From: Tricholomella constricta
Taxonomy: Eukaryota; Basidiomycota; Agaricomycetes; Agaricales; Lyophyllaceae
Assembly: GCA_013368375.1 (NCBI GenBank)
Contig: JAACJP010000004.1
Span: 1,798,001-1,862,000 of the forward strand
Length of the DNA stretch: 64,000 bases
Direction of reading: 5' to 3'
Made by a program: the position numbers and the translations under genes. How positions within the stretch are numbered: position 1 is the first letter of the stretch; every line of letters starts with the position of its first letter. Positions 11,615 through 24,428 of this stretch are shown in pieces. A model generated the notes under the pieces. That model was not told the origin of the DNA. It worked only from the letters and a program-made list of their open reading frames with translations, and ran no database searches.

Positions 11615-12327
11615 ATGTCCTTCCTTGCCCGCAACGCAGCCCGCGCCGTCGGACGCCCTGCTCGCCAGGTACGATCCTACACTTCCACCCCAGCATACCG
11701 CTCCTATGCTGCCAAGCAAGAGGCTCTTGAGCACCATGCCGCAGGTCCCACCACCCGTCCTATTTACCTAGTTCTCTGCTGACTTTTGAACTCTAGGGAC
11801 CACTGATCTCTGGCGTAAGATCAGGTACGTATACTCTCAGTAAACTCTTTTGCTCTCTAATACCAACCTGTTGTTCTAGTTACTTCGTTTGCTTCCCCGG
11901 CAGTTCGTCTTTTTCCGTGCCTTGTTTTCAAGTCCTGAACCACCTTTTAGTTGCTGTCTGCATTGCCTGGGTGTACAATGCCGAAGTAGAGCACAGGGCC
12001 CATCTTGCCCACCTACGGGCCGAGAACGATGGCAAACTTCCCGACGCCCCCGCTTACGAGTACCTGAACAAGAGGGGCAAGCCTTATCCCTGGGGTATGA
12101 ACAGCCTTTTCTTCAACCCTCACGTAAGTCAAAGCTTGTTCTTCACTTTCTAAAACCTAAAAATCTACCAGACGAACAAGGATCTTACCGCAGAGTAGAT
12201 GTCTTATTAGACGTTCTAATTCAATACGAATTTTCGCTGTTTCTATTCCCAGTACAATAAGATGCACGAAGTGCAAGCGAAGGGCATAAACAAAACTGTC
12301 CCACACACGGTTACCAATTTCGTCTAA
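11615..12327 (+). CDS. COX13: Cytochrome c oxidase subunit VIa
   Basis: Small nuclear-encoded subunit of respiratory complex IV in the mitochondrial inner membrane. The N-terminus MSFLARNAARAVGRPARQ is a typical matrix-targeting sequence. Exons then give TTDLWRKIS, a single membrane segment (FVCFPGIAVCIAWVYNAEVEH) and the intermembrane-space domain ending with the family motif KPYPWGMNSLFFNPH. A final exon after an intron near 12123-12251 adds YNKMHEVQAKG and a short tail, stop at 12325-12327. The join across 11897-11949 needs a GT donor inside ggcagttcg. The last codons overlap the 3' end of the opposite-strand NUP170 gene by 17 bases. Confidence 0.9.
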
Positions 12328-15300
12328 GCTCGCGTTTTATGCTCTCATACAGCGCCTTTGTCTCTGTGCGCCCTGCCTCTAGCTCGGTGAGGTATTGGTC
12401 GACCGCGCGGTCAATCCGCCCAACAGGAAATTCCCCTCGTCCGGCGAAGGTTTGAGGCCGGGTTGCATCCTTCAGCCACTCTGATAGAAGGACAGCAATA
12501 TCTGAAGATATTGCCTGTACATTGGCTTGATCATTGAAGGGGGGAATCTGAAACAGACGCTCAACGAAAAAAACATGCAACTAGTGTATATAAACTGACC
12601 TGAGATTCATACATCTCGTGGAAAACATCCCAGACTTCCCCGAATGACACACCGCATTGTACCAATATACGTGGCGCCCAACCATATGCCACGATGTTCC
12701 TGTTTGCGAGTGTAAATCTCACAAGAAGGGTAGCAATGAAGCCTACATCGCCAGGTAAGTTGCAAGGTTGGAGCATGAAATATTTGACGTACGAAAGGGG
12801 AAGGCACTCTCGGAGGGATAGAACCGCTTGCCCAAAGGAATAACTCTGCTGAGGATAAGATCCGCCGTTGTCAAAGGATCCACCTCCTCCCTGAGGACTA
12901 GAATCTTGTTAGCTACGCTTCGCAGGACACAGGAGAGAAAATCCACGTACTTTCATCAAAGATTTGGTTCCACAGCGGTCGAACAACACTTTCGTCTCGG
13001 TGTTCAGACACGTGAAGACAGAGGAGCTTCATATCCACGAGGTCAAATGGAATGGCGTAAAGTTGGTAAAGCTGTGAATTGCCCTTGAGAACGATGACCT
13101 ACTGTAAACTGACAGGACTCACATCTGTCATCGTGAAGAGTTGTTTGGATAGCATTTTTATCCGCTCTCCGACTTCAGGCGCATCATCGATGTGGGGGGT
13201 CAAATGGTTGTAAATTTCCAATTGAACTTGTGCGACGTCGAGCTTCTCTTCAAGGTCGGTAAGGAAGGCGATGGCAGTTTCATGTTTTCCGTTTGTAGAG
13301 ATGGGATGAGATTTGGCATTAGCGACAGCAAGCGTCAGGTATTCCAATCTCGAGTCTAGTCCAAGGTCGAACCTTCGATAAACAAGGTGAGAAAAGGCAA
13401 CATCTATGGAAGCGAATATAACACTCACTGTGTGGATTCCGCCAATGCACCTAAAACCTCGGCGGCTCGTAAGGGCTGACCATTCTTTACATAGAATTGC
13501 CAGAGCAATTGAAACTTTTGAACCGTGATAGGCTCCCGCTTTAAGTGTGCTTCGAGAAATGAAGGCCGCATCTGGAACGAAGACAATCAGAGCCATTTTT
13601 GAGGTGAGGAATTGCACACACCTCCAAAAGATCATCAGCGAGGCCTCGATTGATGAGCCAGTCATATAGAGTCGAATGGAACACTTCATCCTCGCTTGCA
13701 AAAGCAAGTTCGTATGCATGGCTTCTGACTGCCTCTGGATCGCTACTGACAGGAAGCGCACCAGCCGCCGCCGTCTTAATCGAAGTGTTGCACTTCTCTT
13801 CAAAGACCGTTAAAGAATCCAGGACCAAGTCGTAACAACGGAGTCGCTTTTCAGCAAACTCTGTGCGTGGGTCAGCTGCAGGAAGACCTCCATGCCAAGC
13901 TTCGACGCCAATACTGTCGGGATCTAGCACCTGTGCACACATGAGGGGTAGCTCAACAGCACCTAAGTAAAAAACGTTGGTTGGAGGGGAAAGGAGAGAA
14001 GCTGAAATGTTACCCTTCGCGTAGTTAAGTTGCTGGTAGTCGCCGCAAACCTCTCTGAGCTTATCGAACTCCAAAATTCGAGCTCCCTTTATAAACAAGC
14101 TGAATACCAAGTTAGAATGAGACGTGGCCTTGATGTTAACGAATTACCGCAAAGATTCTGCCAGCCAATTCTGTTTTTCAGCCGGATTTCGTGATTCCAC
14201 CGCTTTTCGGACATTCTCTTTGGCCTGTGAAGAATTTTTTTTGAGTTCTTGATTTAACAGACACGAAAAAAGGCATAGAACTTGCTTTATACAACATCAC
14301 GTCATCAGTGCTGCAGAACGAGCCACACCTGTGTTGTAGAATTTCGCTGATGGTGTCAACCTGTCTGACTACATAAGGGCTTTGAAGGGATTGTTGTGAA
14401 GTTATTGGAGACTGACACTGATTTGTTGGCCAATTTGCTGATCAATGATCACATTTACGAGAGCCCTTGAGATAGTCATGCCGTCTTGAGTGGTGATGAG
14501 GCTTTCGAAGGTCTGTGATGCCATAAGTTTCTGAATCTCGGGATCACATCTGGAAAGTCAATTATTTTAATACAACACAAGATAACTTGAAGGGGGTTCA
14601 CTGAGAGATAAGATCCCCGAGCATGTAATCGTTCAAAAGCAAGACGAAGGACAGTGCTTCGACTGTTCTCGAAAGGAGGGAGATAAGTTCAGATACAGAG
14701 TTCTGTTCCGCCTAGAGAAAGAACAATTTCAGCCACAAGCAACAAGGGAAACAAAGGATGTCAAAGACCCTCCAAGCTTCTTGCTCCGCAACTGGAACAC
14801 GGGTGGATGATTCGCTGGGAGATGAATGGAAAAGATGCGGGTTCTTCTCTAGGAAATCTTTGAGAGAAAAGAGGTTCTTCTGGATTGTGACAATGGTATC
14901 TTCCTCAATCCTCAACTTCTGCCTGTCCATCATACTGCAAAACATCAGGGGAGGTACTATAAAGTGAAATGCATTTCCCACCCAGGTTTTGTGAGTTTTG
15001 CTTTCCAAAGGGGCCGGATTAGGCGAGAGAAATAGAGAAAAAGTCCTTCTCGCCGACCGCTGAAGACCGCAGTGCCCTGGCTGTCAGCTTCGCAGAATCG
15101 TGGTACTTCAGATGCAAGAAGGAGCGAAGTACTAGCAGAGTACTTACTTGTCCCATACGTTACCCTCTCTGTCCACGTTGGTCGTTCCCCAAGGTCATAG
15201 AATACTTGCTTGGCCACCGTAGTTATGTCAGAGCGTGGTGTCGTGATGGTACCAGTATTAGATGTCGATTCATCTGACATATCAAGAAATGTATTTCCAC

Positions 15301-17368
15301 AGGCAAGCCCAAGCAGCATGCAGCATGTCTGATCTCGTCCAAAACTGCAAAATATCAATTAATTTCTGACGGATGATGATATGAAGGGGAACAACCTATC
15401 CCGGAATTCGACAAGCGGTTGAACATTTCCCTCCGCCTGTATTTCTTCAAGAATAGCTCTCAAGAAATCTACCGATCGCCTTTTGGCGAGAAAGCTTAAG
15501 CCAACATTGGTCAAAAGCATGAACTGACAGGGTTTTTCTCCGAACTGCGTGGCCAGTTCGTTGATAGCGACTGGAGCAGGACCCTCTGGTGTTGCGGATG
15601 CAGAAGATACTGGCGGCAGTTTCGCCATCGCCCAAGTTCTACCGGGTATACACAGAAGGGTGGCATACTCTGTCAGAATGGGCCTTCCATCTCCTACAGT
15701 GCTCCGATATGGCTCGTGCGGTGAAGAAGATTGCTGTTGTGGTAAGTTGACCTGACCAAGTGTGCCTATTCGCGAAAGATCGGGAGACATGCATAAAATA
15801 TAGTCATTGCCATCTCTGTCTCCCGGATGCGGTGCAACAGTCAATCCTCGGAAATATCGGGAGTCTTCGATTGCAGTGATGTGGAAGGGTCGAGGAGGCG
15901 GTCGTGTAGGAACCTGGGAATTCGCATAAGCCGTCACGGCAGGTCGGTATGGATTAATTGTTGCCTCGGGGTGCGTTAGATTCGTTGGAGGTAGTCTGAC
16001 GTGGATGAGTTGAACGGGTCGCGCACTGCTCGTGGACGGGCCGTAGGAATAACTGGGCATATTGGTAGGTCCAAAGTATAGTCGCACCCCAGAGGTTGTC
16101 ATAGCAAAGAATTGTATGCCAGACCTTGACTCGACGGGTTCGACGACATGCAGGGAACGAATCTCGAATTTCTCCGGCGTCAAAGCAGGATGTCCCGGGG
16201 CTTTGTCTTGAGCTGCTTTGAAGAGGTTCGAAACAGTCTGCACGTGCTGAACAGACTTTTCGCCGTTGGGTTTGTAAATTGATATGCCCTTGCTAGTGAG
16301 AGCGTAGAAACAATTCCTGTCAATATCCGCAACCAAAAGGGAAATTTTATCTGCAATCTTTTTGTTACGACATAGATATTGAAGAAAAAAGTATGATGCT
16401 TCATACCTTCTGCGTTGGGAGTTGTAAAACGAGGCAGAAGACTTTGAACACCGCCGACAGAGTGATTAATGATTTGGATACGCTTCCCAAACCAGGACTC
16501 GTTTTCTTGATAATGTAACTCGTATAGACAACCATCCTGCGCTCCAAACATGAAAATCCGACCCTCCGGCGTGCCAAACACAGAAATCATTTCGACATCC
16601 GTGTTGACTTTCAAGTCTGTGGCGTAAAGTCTGAGATCACGAAATTTACGACCACGGCCCGAAGGAAAGGAGAAGGAGACGCCGAGCAAGAAAATTGAGA
16701 GGGGGGTGGTAATGACAAACAGGGAGGATATTTCGTCAATGAATAGTCCCTTTTTTGGTTTGACAAGAGCGACATCGTTGATGACTTCATCTTGTTCCAT
16801 GAACGAGCTAATTTCATGCCTGGTTCAAAAGTCAGAAGAAGGGACTTCAATTATAAATATGGCACGAATGTACCCATCGAGGTAATCCCAAAAGAAGAGT
16901 TTACAGTCATAGGATATCCATGCGCGCTCAATTTCAGGCATCAGTCCCATGTGCGTTACGCCACTCGCAGCTAGACATGCTTCAATCAGGCAAAGTATGG
17001 TTGATATAATCTGGCAAACTCACCCTGGAAGTACTCAAACAAGCCTTCTGGAATTCCAACGAACTTCCTCTTCTGAAATGGTACGCGATAGTCGTCGGGG
17101 AAAATGCTGTAGGACGCTGAGACCTGACCAGATGCTACCGGTAGTTTTAGATAGTGTGGACAAGTGTGTAGGTTCACGTACGAGACATTAGCGTATCTCC
17201 CAAGTCTGGGATGATTGCTGCATCTTTGGCAAACCGGTCTTGTAGCGCTCGACTAGCGCTCTGGAGGGCAGGAAGATCTACAGGCGCAGGCTGAGATGTG
17301 CCTCGGTTTGTGTTGATCGAAGTGTTGAGACCGCCATACGAACGGGAAGCTGCGAAGGCAGAGGTCAT
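12311..17368 (-). CDS. NUP170: Nucleoporin NUP157/170 (NUP155 family)
   Basis: Inner-ring scaffold nucleoporin. The gene spans 5 kb in many exons, consistent with the 1,300-1,400 residues of the family. The N-terminus (start 17368) carries LQDRFAKDAAIIPDLGDTL and, after an intron, ASYSIFPDDYRVPFQKRKF and GIPEGLFEYFQG, the conserved start of the beta-propeller. Propeller blades follow (SVFGTPEGRIFMFGAQDGCL, then ADIDRNCFYALTSKGISIY), and then the long alpha-helical C-terminal half. The protein ends in ESIKRELRRNW with stop at 12311. An upstream in-frame Met at 17461 exists; 17368 is preferred because the residues before it look like 5' UTR. It is tandem to the RecQ gene and convergent with COX13. 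Confidence 0.92.
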
Positions 17369-17550
17369 TGGTAAAAAGTTGACGTTCAGGATGAATTGAA
17401 CGCGTCCATGAAAACACGTGGGGTCAGAGTCCATGGACCAGTAACACGTGGTCCAGGGCATGTTTTAAAGCGAGTCGAGGCTTCTTTGTCCGCTAAGTCA
17501 GTCAAGCTCTGAAATGTACAGGTACGCATTATACGAATAAGCAGACGAGA

Positions 17551-20415
17551 TTATCTTCGAGCCCATTTACTCCCCCTACCACGGCTACTGGCACCTCCAT
17601 TGTAACCGCCTGAATAACTAGATCCTGACCCATAATCATTACCTCCAGAATGTGACGAGTAAGCCCTCTTCTTTGCTGTCGGGGTAGGCAAAGGTTCTGC
17701 TTTCTCGTAATTAGCTTTCTTACACTCTACATCAAACGCCGAAATGAGAGAGTTGAAATCTACGGAGACCATGCTCCCGAAGAGAGGATGGGAAGTCGAC
17801 CACTTGTTGACAGTAAGGCGAGGCGAAGTAATCCCGAATGCCATGCGAGCCAGCAAGCGAGGGTCATTGCGTTCAGGACATGCACGTAGGATGGCTTGTA
17901 TCTGGGCAGGATCTATTGGCACAACAATTTGTCCCGAAAATTCGACAGATTGGCCTGCCAGACAGAACGTGCATCGGCCACACATGCCGTCCGGGACCGC
18001 ATTTTCATCACCGAAGTATTTGGCTAGATTGTGGGCAAGGCCTGAATGCAAAATGCAAAATGAGATGCTTGCAGCTTAAGGAGTGTGAAATTATTACAAT
18101 CCTGGTCCGTTGCAAATTCAATCACTTGGCGGAGTTTCTCGATGCCTTCTTCTTCGCGTTTGAGCATTCGGGAATGGAGTTTACCTGCCATCCTCATAAT
18201 TTCGGCAGTGTCTTTGGGCAAGGGTTTCAAAACCGCGTAGCGCTGTACGAAAAGGGTTGGGACGGGTGGTATCAGGAAATGAGTCTGTGAACATACCGCC
18301 CGAACTTGGCTAGCCTTGAAATCAATCAAACCTGATGTTAGGGCGGTTAGATGACGTAGAGGGAGAATACAGGAAATGTCAATTGACCATCCAACTCCCA
18401 GTTACTGATCTGTTTTGTCAACTCGATTTTATCCAACCCCGAGGCAGCAGCTGCGTTCACAACATCAATCTGCAGCGAGAACATTTGAAACTTTGAGATA
18501 GGGGTGCATGTGGAGAGAACCCTGACCTCGTACTTTCGTCCTTTAGGACGACAGTTTGAACGAATTGCTGTGCCGACCTTGCTCTTATTGGATAAGATGC
18601 TAGCCCAACCATTACCGCGGGGTGCGATCTCATACACAGAATAAAATGGGGTGATGGCTCGGAGATAACCGTAATCCAACTCCAGTTGCGCATAGCATAG
18701 GTTCAGAACGTTTTGCTGCGCGTACTGTAAGCTCATAATTTCAATGCACATAATTTTCACTCATACCCTGATATCGTGTCTTGATGTCCCATTAGTCGGC
18801 GAGCAAGGCTTGAAGGACAGGAACTCACTCTTTCATTTGCTTATAGTGATTGAAGTCGAGTGTACCGTCCTTCGCAGGCTCCTTTAAAGACAATTCTTGT
18901 AACCAGAGCTGAAGGTCCCTTTCTGAGCATGTATCCCCACGACAGAAGCCCTCAAGAATTGGTATGTCTGGGGGTGAAAGAAACATGACACAATCCGACA
19001 AAAGGCCGTCACGCCCAGCTCTACCGACCTCCTGACTGTAATTTTCGAGTGTTTTCGGCATGAAAAGATGGATGACCTATCACAAACGCACTGATGCCCG
19101 TTTTCTTAGAGGGTAGGACATAGATCAAACTCACCTGTCGAATATTTGCTTTGGAATCTGTGAGCATGAAACCTCACAGGTGACTTAGCTTGCATACCTT
19201 TGTCGATTCCCATCCCAAACGCGATGGTGCAAACTACAATCCCAATATCGGAAGCCATGAAGTCTGACTGGACCTGTGCACGCTGTTCGCTCGGTAACCC
19301 GGCATGGTATACAGAAGCAACTATTCCATGAGGCATTAGATGGTTCAAGATTTCTTCACCATGTTTCTGAAGAGTAACGTAAATAATGGTTGATCCTGAA
19401 CGTCCCTTCAAAAGGGGAATAAGTAGATCCAGTTTCTGGTCCAGGGATGCTGCAACTTTGACCCGTAAAGAAAGGCTAAGAGAATGAAAGGTTCTTAGTA
19501 TTTACTTCGGAAGCTCGTGGAAAGCCGATGCGTACTTGGGGCGGAAAACAGGAGTTCGAAAGATGCCTTCTTTAGCGATGCAGAAAGATTGGCATATGTC
19601 ATCGGATACCGTTGGAGTAGCAGTCGCAGTCAGGCATAAAACGCGTTCGACATTCTGCTCTCCTGCAAACCGAGCAATCTTAAGATATTCCGGTCGAAAG
19701 CTGGCTCCCCACTGCACGTACGTGAGGTGAGATGATGATGAACTCATTACCTTTGTTCAGTGCGTACCTGGGAAATACAATGGGCTTCGTCCACGGCCAG
19801 CAGAGATATGGTCACGCGGCTCATCATATTGATGAACCCTTCGTTGTTTAACCTCGAAGAGGAAGTTAGCCCATGCGTAGTTTGAGCATTGGTTCTTTTG
19901 TACTTCATACCTCTCCGGGGCCACATAAAGGATTTTAAGGGAACCTGACATGACCTCGTTCTTGACGAGAGTTGACTGCGCCATGCTCAACGTACTGTCA
20001 AGGTTCGCTGCTTTAACGCCACGGTTAACGAGAGCATCGACTTGGTCCTTCATCAACGCGATCAAGGGTGAAACTACAAGTGTTAGACCCTAATTTGAAG
20101 GTAAGCCTGATTTTTCGCCTTATCATTAGCTTGATGAAACCGACATCGAGGCACAACGCTGGGACTTGGTAGGTCAGACTCTTCCCGCCTGTTCAAAAGG
20201 TTAGGGAGTTTACACTCTGCGTGCTCATACACGAACCTCCAGTTGGAAAAACAACGAGAGCATTTTCACTGTCCACCAAGAGACGTGATATGACCTGTGA
20301 TATGAAAGCGTGAATGAATGTAGATACATAGCAGTTATTAACTAACGGCTTGTTGAGAAAGTTTGAAGGAAGGAAAACCAAAGACGTCCTTTAGCACTTG
20401 ATGAGCTTTCTCCAT
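17551..20415 (-). CDS. RecQ-family ATP-dependent DNA helicase
   Basis: 3'-5' DNA helicase of genome maintenance. The N-terminus (start 20415) reads [16 protein letters not shown], the usual RecQ lead-in, then motif I (VVFPTGG joined by splicing to [11 protein letters not shown]), motif Ia ([14 protein letters not shown]), the DEAH box [10 protein letters not shown] (split by an intron), motif [12 protein letters not shown], and the C-terminal helicase lobe with [20 protein letters not shown] and [11 protein letters not shown]. The RecQ zinc-binding region is present (GMCGRCTFC, about 17970-17990). No HRDC domain was seen; the C-terminus is Gly/Ser/Arg-rich ([17 protein letters not shown]), perhaps for nucleic-acid contact. 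More than ten introns. It is a short-type RecQ and not obviously SGS1/BLM, so no symbol is given. Confidence 0.93.
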
Positions 20416-20788
20416 GAGGGGTTAGGAAGTGACACCGCGCGTTGCTTGGTCCTGTTAACGACCCAACTGTTGAGCACGATTAACTGAGCGGCGCACAGCA
20501 AAACAGCCTTTATTCCTCTTCTATCAAGACAAGGCGGCAGTGAAAACGTTGTAGTTCATCTTCAAGCCGATTGCACCGCCTCTTCATCACAAGTTCGGGA
20601 TCGGGCATCTCCGACCACCAATGTGCCAAAGTTGTCAGTCGGCGTAAGTATGGGATTGCGTCCGATACCTCGCAAACCGTTACACACCCAACGTTATCCG
20701 TCAGCAGACTATGATCAGGCTTAGCCATTCCTTGGTCGCCATCCACAAACGACATTAACCTTGGAGCTCCCAATCTTATTCCTTGACC
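20416..20788. promoter_or_regulatory. Divergent promoter region of RecQ helicase and kinase genes
   Basis: 373 bases between two start codons on opposite strands. An 88-codon open frame on the minus strand (20510-20773) fills most of it; its start would lie only 15 bases from the kinase ATG. No family was recognised for that frame, so it is not called as a gene. Confidence 0.45.
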
Positions 20789-23188
20789 ATGTTCACACCC
20801 AATTCAAGATCTCGTCCTACCTCCAAGGTGCTTCTGACTCGCATTCGCAATATCCACTCGTTGTTGCCCTTTGGGCCATCCTCTGCCGGGACAAAGACCA
20901 GCATTCAAGGCCCCTCGAAGCAGAATACCCAACCTGAATCCTCGCGCAGCCGTGACCCTAAAAAAAGCACCCGAACTACTAATGATACTGGCCATATTGG
21001 CCAGAGCAACCATAAGAAAGGTATAGTCAGGAAAGCCTCATGCTGCTCATGATCTGCTCATGAATAACACAGCTACATTTCAGTGGGTCAAAGGCGAGCC
21101 TTTAGGAAAGGGCAGCTATGCCACGGTGTATCTTGGGCTCAACGCTACGACTGGGGAAATCATGGCAGTCAAGCAGGTCGAAATTCCGCAAAATATCAGC
21201 GACAAGCTGAGTTCTCGCCATCAAGAAATTGCTGACGCGCTCAAATTCGAGAATCAAACGTTAAGAGGCCTTGACCATCCTAATATTGTCCAGTATCTTG
21301 GATATGAAGAGAGTGCAAGGTATTTGAGCATGTACGGGTGAAATATACTTTACCTCTCCGAAAGCTGACCCCGTTCCCGACAGCTTTTTAGAGTATGTCC
21401 CTGGCGGGACGATATCATCCTGCCTCCAGAACCATGGCCGATTTAGCGACGAAGTTACTAGGTCTTTCACTCGTCAGATGCTCGAGGGCTTGGAGTATCT
21501 GCACTGCATGGGCATTCTACACCGAGTAATTTTCATTCCATTTTACACCAGCTCTTGCTTAATCAAGCACACACAGGATCTCAAATCCGATAATATACTC
21601 GTAGAACCCTCAGGCGTTTGTAAAATATCCGACTTCGGAATCTCAAAGCAGGCGGAAGATATTCTACAAGCCCGGGCTTTTACTGGAATGAGAGGAACGA
21701 TATACTGGATGGCCCCTGAGATGCTAGATAGCGACAAGAGGAAAGGCTATGATGTCAAGGTTGACATCTGGAGCGTGGGCTGCATTGTCTTAGAAATGTG
21801 GACCGGTGAACGACCATGGTACGGTGAAGAAATTTTTCCAGTGATGATGAAGGTATCCTGAACCTCGCTCTACAATCCGTGTGTCCCGCTGATTTCTTTT
21901 CTCTTTTTCTGCTATTTTAGTTGTCCCAAGCTAAACTTCCTCCGCCTCTACCACCTGATCTAGTTTTGACAGAAAACGCGTCTGCCTTCCGGCGCCAGTG
22001 CTTTCAAATGTACGATTGTATATGACCATTTTCGTGTCTGTTCTGATGAAATTTAGAAATCCGCATGATCGTCCATCTGCTGCAGAGTTACAAGCACACC
22101 CGTACCTTGTGCTACCAAAAAGCTGGAGTTTCGATGTCTCCGAGATCGAACCAACGCCTATGCGCCGTTCGTTTCCACAGACGTCTCGAAGGTCCCGCGG
22201 TAAATCCATGAAGTCAAATCGCCTTTTTTCTTCGCCATCAGTCAACTCTGAAGATGTGCCGCCAGTACCGCCCATTACGACAATCGCTCGCAGATCTCCT
22301 TACCGACCTGTTGACAGGTCATCGGAACCTGATTCCCTTCGTCCCAGCCTTCCAGATCATCATCAACGTCCCGATTCCAGGCCTAAGCCAGACAGTGGAC
22401 CTCCAGTGGTTTACATCACACCACCCAGTTCACCGCCGTCTCAGATCACACTGCTATCCAACAACAACTCGAGAACCTCACTGGACACATCTGGATCTTT
22501 TTCCACCACCCGCAAAGGCTTCCGCATCATCAACCCTGATCCTGAACCAGATACCGAAGCGGAGCCTTTCGTGTATAATCCTCCTCCACTCCCAAACATT
22601 GACTTGGCATCTCCTTATTCAGCCCGACTTTCGCCCCAAGTCGTCCTCGGCGCTAATGAAGCATATCCAGCACCTCATGTTCCACATATCCGAGCATCGT
22701 CTCCTGTCAGTTCTGCGTCTGTCAATATTGGCTCTTCTCGTCGTAAACCGGCCAGTCACCAAGCCAGCCAGCGGCAGACCACGGTTTCGGAGACAAGTGA
22801 CGACTACTATCCCGACACATACAACGACGACGATGACGAAATATGGACGAAACCGCCTGCAGACCTGACCACCAAGGGTGCCTCCTCCCGGCACCGTGCT
22901 TCGCGCAATCATAGCGCTAGCGAGGCCGCGAGCCGCGCCAGCACGCACGAGGAGTGGGCTCGGCCAGTTCATTCTGAAGTATACGAGAACCTGCAAGGAT
23001 TTTTCCCTGAATATGACCTGGACGCTGTCATTTCTGTCGGTTCTGCAGGCTCACCATTGGTAGACCGCGAGGATAGGAAACAGCGAATCAAAAAGAGCAT
23101 TCGTATGGTCGCAGAAGAGCAGAATCGACTGGGTTCGCGCCGGAGAACAAAGCTGTGGGACAGCAAGGTGGAAGAGCTTCGAATGTAA
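20789..23188 (+). CDS. STE11/BCK1-like MAPKKK protein kinase with long C-terminal extension
   Basis: Serine/threonine kinase close to the BCK1 group of MAPKKKs. After about 80 low-complexity residues and an intron the kinase domain begins [18 protein letters not shown] (P-loop), with the ATP-anchoring Lys in [19 protein letters not shown] (catalytic loop, split by an intron), DFGISK, and [10 protein letters not shown]. The domain closes with [17 protein letters not shown] after a short intron near 22011-22057. Some 360 residues rich in Ser, Pro and acidic stretches follow, ending with a basic [16 protein letters not shown]. Classical BCK1 proteins carry long N-terminal and almost no C-terminal regions, so this layout is reversed. 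The actual ATG is 20789. Role in the cell-integrity pathway is inferred only. Confidence 0.85.
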
Positions 23189-23607
23189 GAATGAGATGTA
23201 TCATTTTGGACTTCTAGGTTGTACTTAGTTGGGGACTTGTGTAGTCGTACCGGCAGCAGCACTCCTTACTGTATATCTCTATACAGTATTCTCGAGGTAG
23301 ATGACTTTTCATACTCACTGCATTGGTAGCAACTCTGAATAATTGAGATGCAATGGCAACCACTTGATTTACCAGAAATCAGAAACCACAAAACTTTTCT
23401 TTTTTTCTAAAAATTCTCGATTTCCTCAGAAGCGCCCAACACATCTTCTGGAGGCACCTGAACAAAAGAGATCTCTTGATCTTGTGCTTTCGCGACGGCG
23501 TCGGGTATTTGTCACATCATGTGACGTTGGTGCGATGCCTTACGGTAAAACACATACTACTTAGGACCGAAGCAAGCGCGTCGCGATATCGACACCTTTA
23601 CCCCCTG
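23189..23607. other. Intergenic, 3' flank of kinase gene
   Basis: 419 bases without a supported gene, ending at the left boundary of the deleted retrotransposon copy. Nothing else was recognised. Confidence 0.6.
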
Positions 23608-23987
23608 CCTCTGCTATCCAGCTGGTAGCGAAGACGAGGGTGAAGGCGAAGGCGGGATAGCGGAGAACTGGGGCCGGCCAAAGCAGGCCCCCGAATATAT
23701 TTGTTGAGATAAGTAGCGAGACTCTTTTGAGAAGAGAGGGAGAGTGACGGCGAGATAATGTAAGAAATATACCGCGGTGGACGGCGGAGCGCTAGAAGGG
23801 CGCGACAGTAAAAAGGAAGGAAATAACAAGCGAAGCGTAAACAAAAAGAAAAAGGGAGCGGAGGGTGGGCGAACGAAGAAAGAAAGGATGAGATATCTAA
23901 CTAGCATAAGATTAGGAACAATGTAGCGGAGAGAAAACGGCAGCCTGAGCGTACTTGTCGAGCAAGGACAAACGCGAGCTGTGATGG
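23608..23987. mobile_element. Internally deleted, non-autonomous copy of the tyrosine-recombinase retrotransposon
   Basis: About 200 bases (23608-23808) match 35235-35434 of the full element, and about 115 bases (23872-23987) match 39802-39918; I see no differences in either. Between them lie about 62 bases (23809-23871) not present in the full copy, replacing all three open frames. The copy starts exactly where the left direct repeat of the full element ends and stops at the TGATGG that begins the right one, so neither 469-bp repeat is present. The flanks (ccccctg left, caccag right) show no target-site duplication, as expected for tyrosine-recombinase integration. Noncoding: the minus-strand open frame across it is a remnant. 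Confidence 0.85.
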
Positions 23988-24428
23988 CACCAGACCTAGG
24001 CAGGTTGATATATCAACCATTGTAATGACAAGCCATACCGTGATACATTAAATGGCTTTAAGTAGAGGAGACCCTGATATATAACTTACTTGTAATAATT
24101 ACCCGTGCTTGGGAGCATTACCACGAGCCGTGTAGCGCCTCCTCGCTGTTGCACACAGCGCCGCCGCGACTCCCTATATGGACACACCCGCTCTTTGGGT
24201 GATCGTGCCTCAACATCAGTTTCTGACCATGCGGCAGGCACCAAATAGGCAATCGTGTTGGTCCAGATCTTGCACGATCATTTCCGTTTAGATCTTGTCC
24301 CTCTCATCATCCGATTCACCGTTCCAAACCCGGTTTCTACGACCGATAAAAAAGAGAAAAAACATACAAGAGAAAAATATATTGATCCATATCCACATAT
24401 TCAGCAGGATCACAGTCAAAAGATGGAT
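23988..24428. other. Intergenic between deleted element and KDZ gene; 16-bp palindrome
   Basis: The only sharp structure is a perfect 16-base palindrome at 24003-24018 (GGTTGATATATCAACC), 15 bases from the element boundary. A small hairpin (CGCTGT/ACAGCG) sits near 24143-24160. No terminal inverted repeat for the KDZ element could be recognised by eye. Confidence 0.5.
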
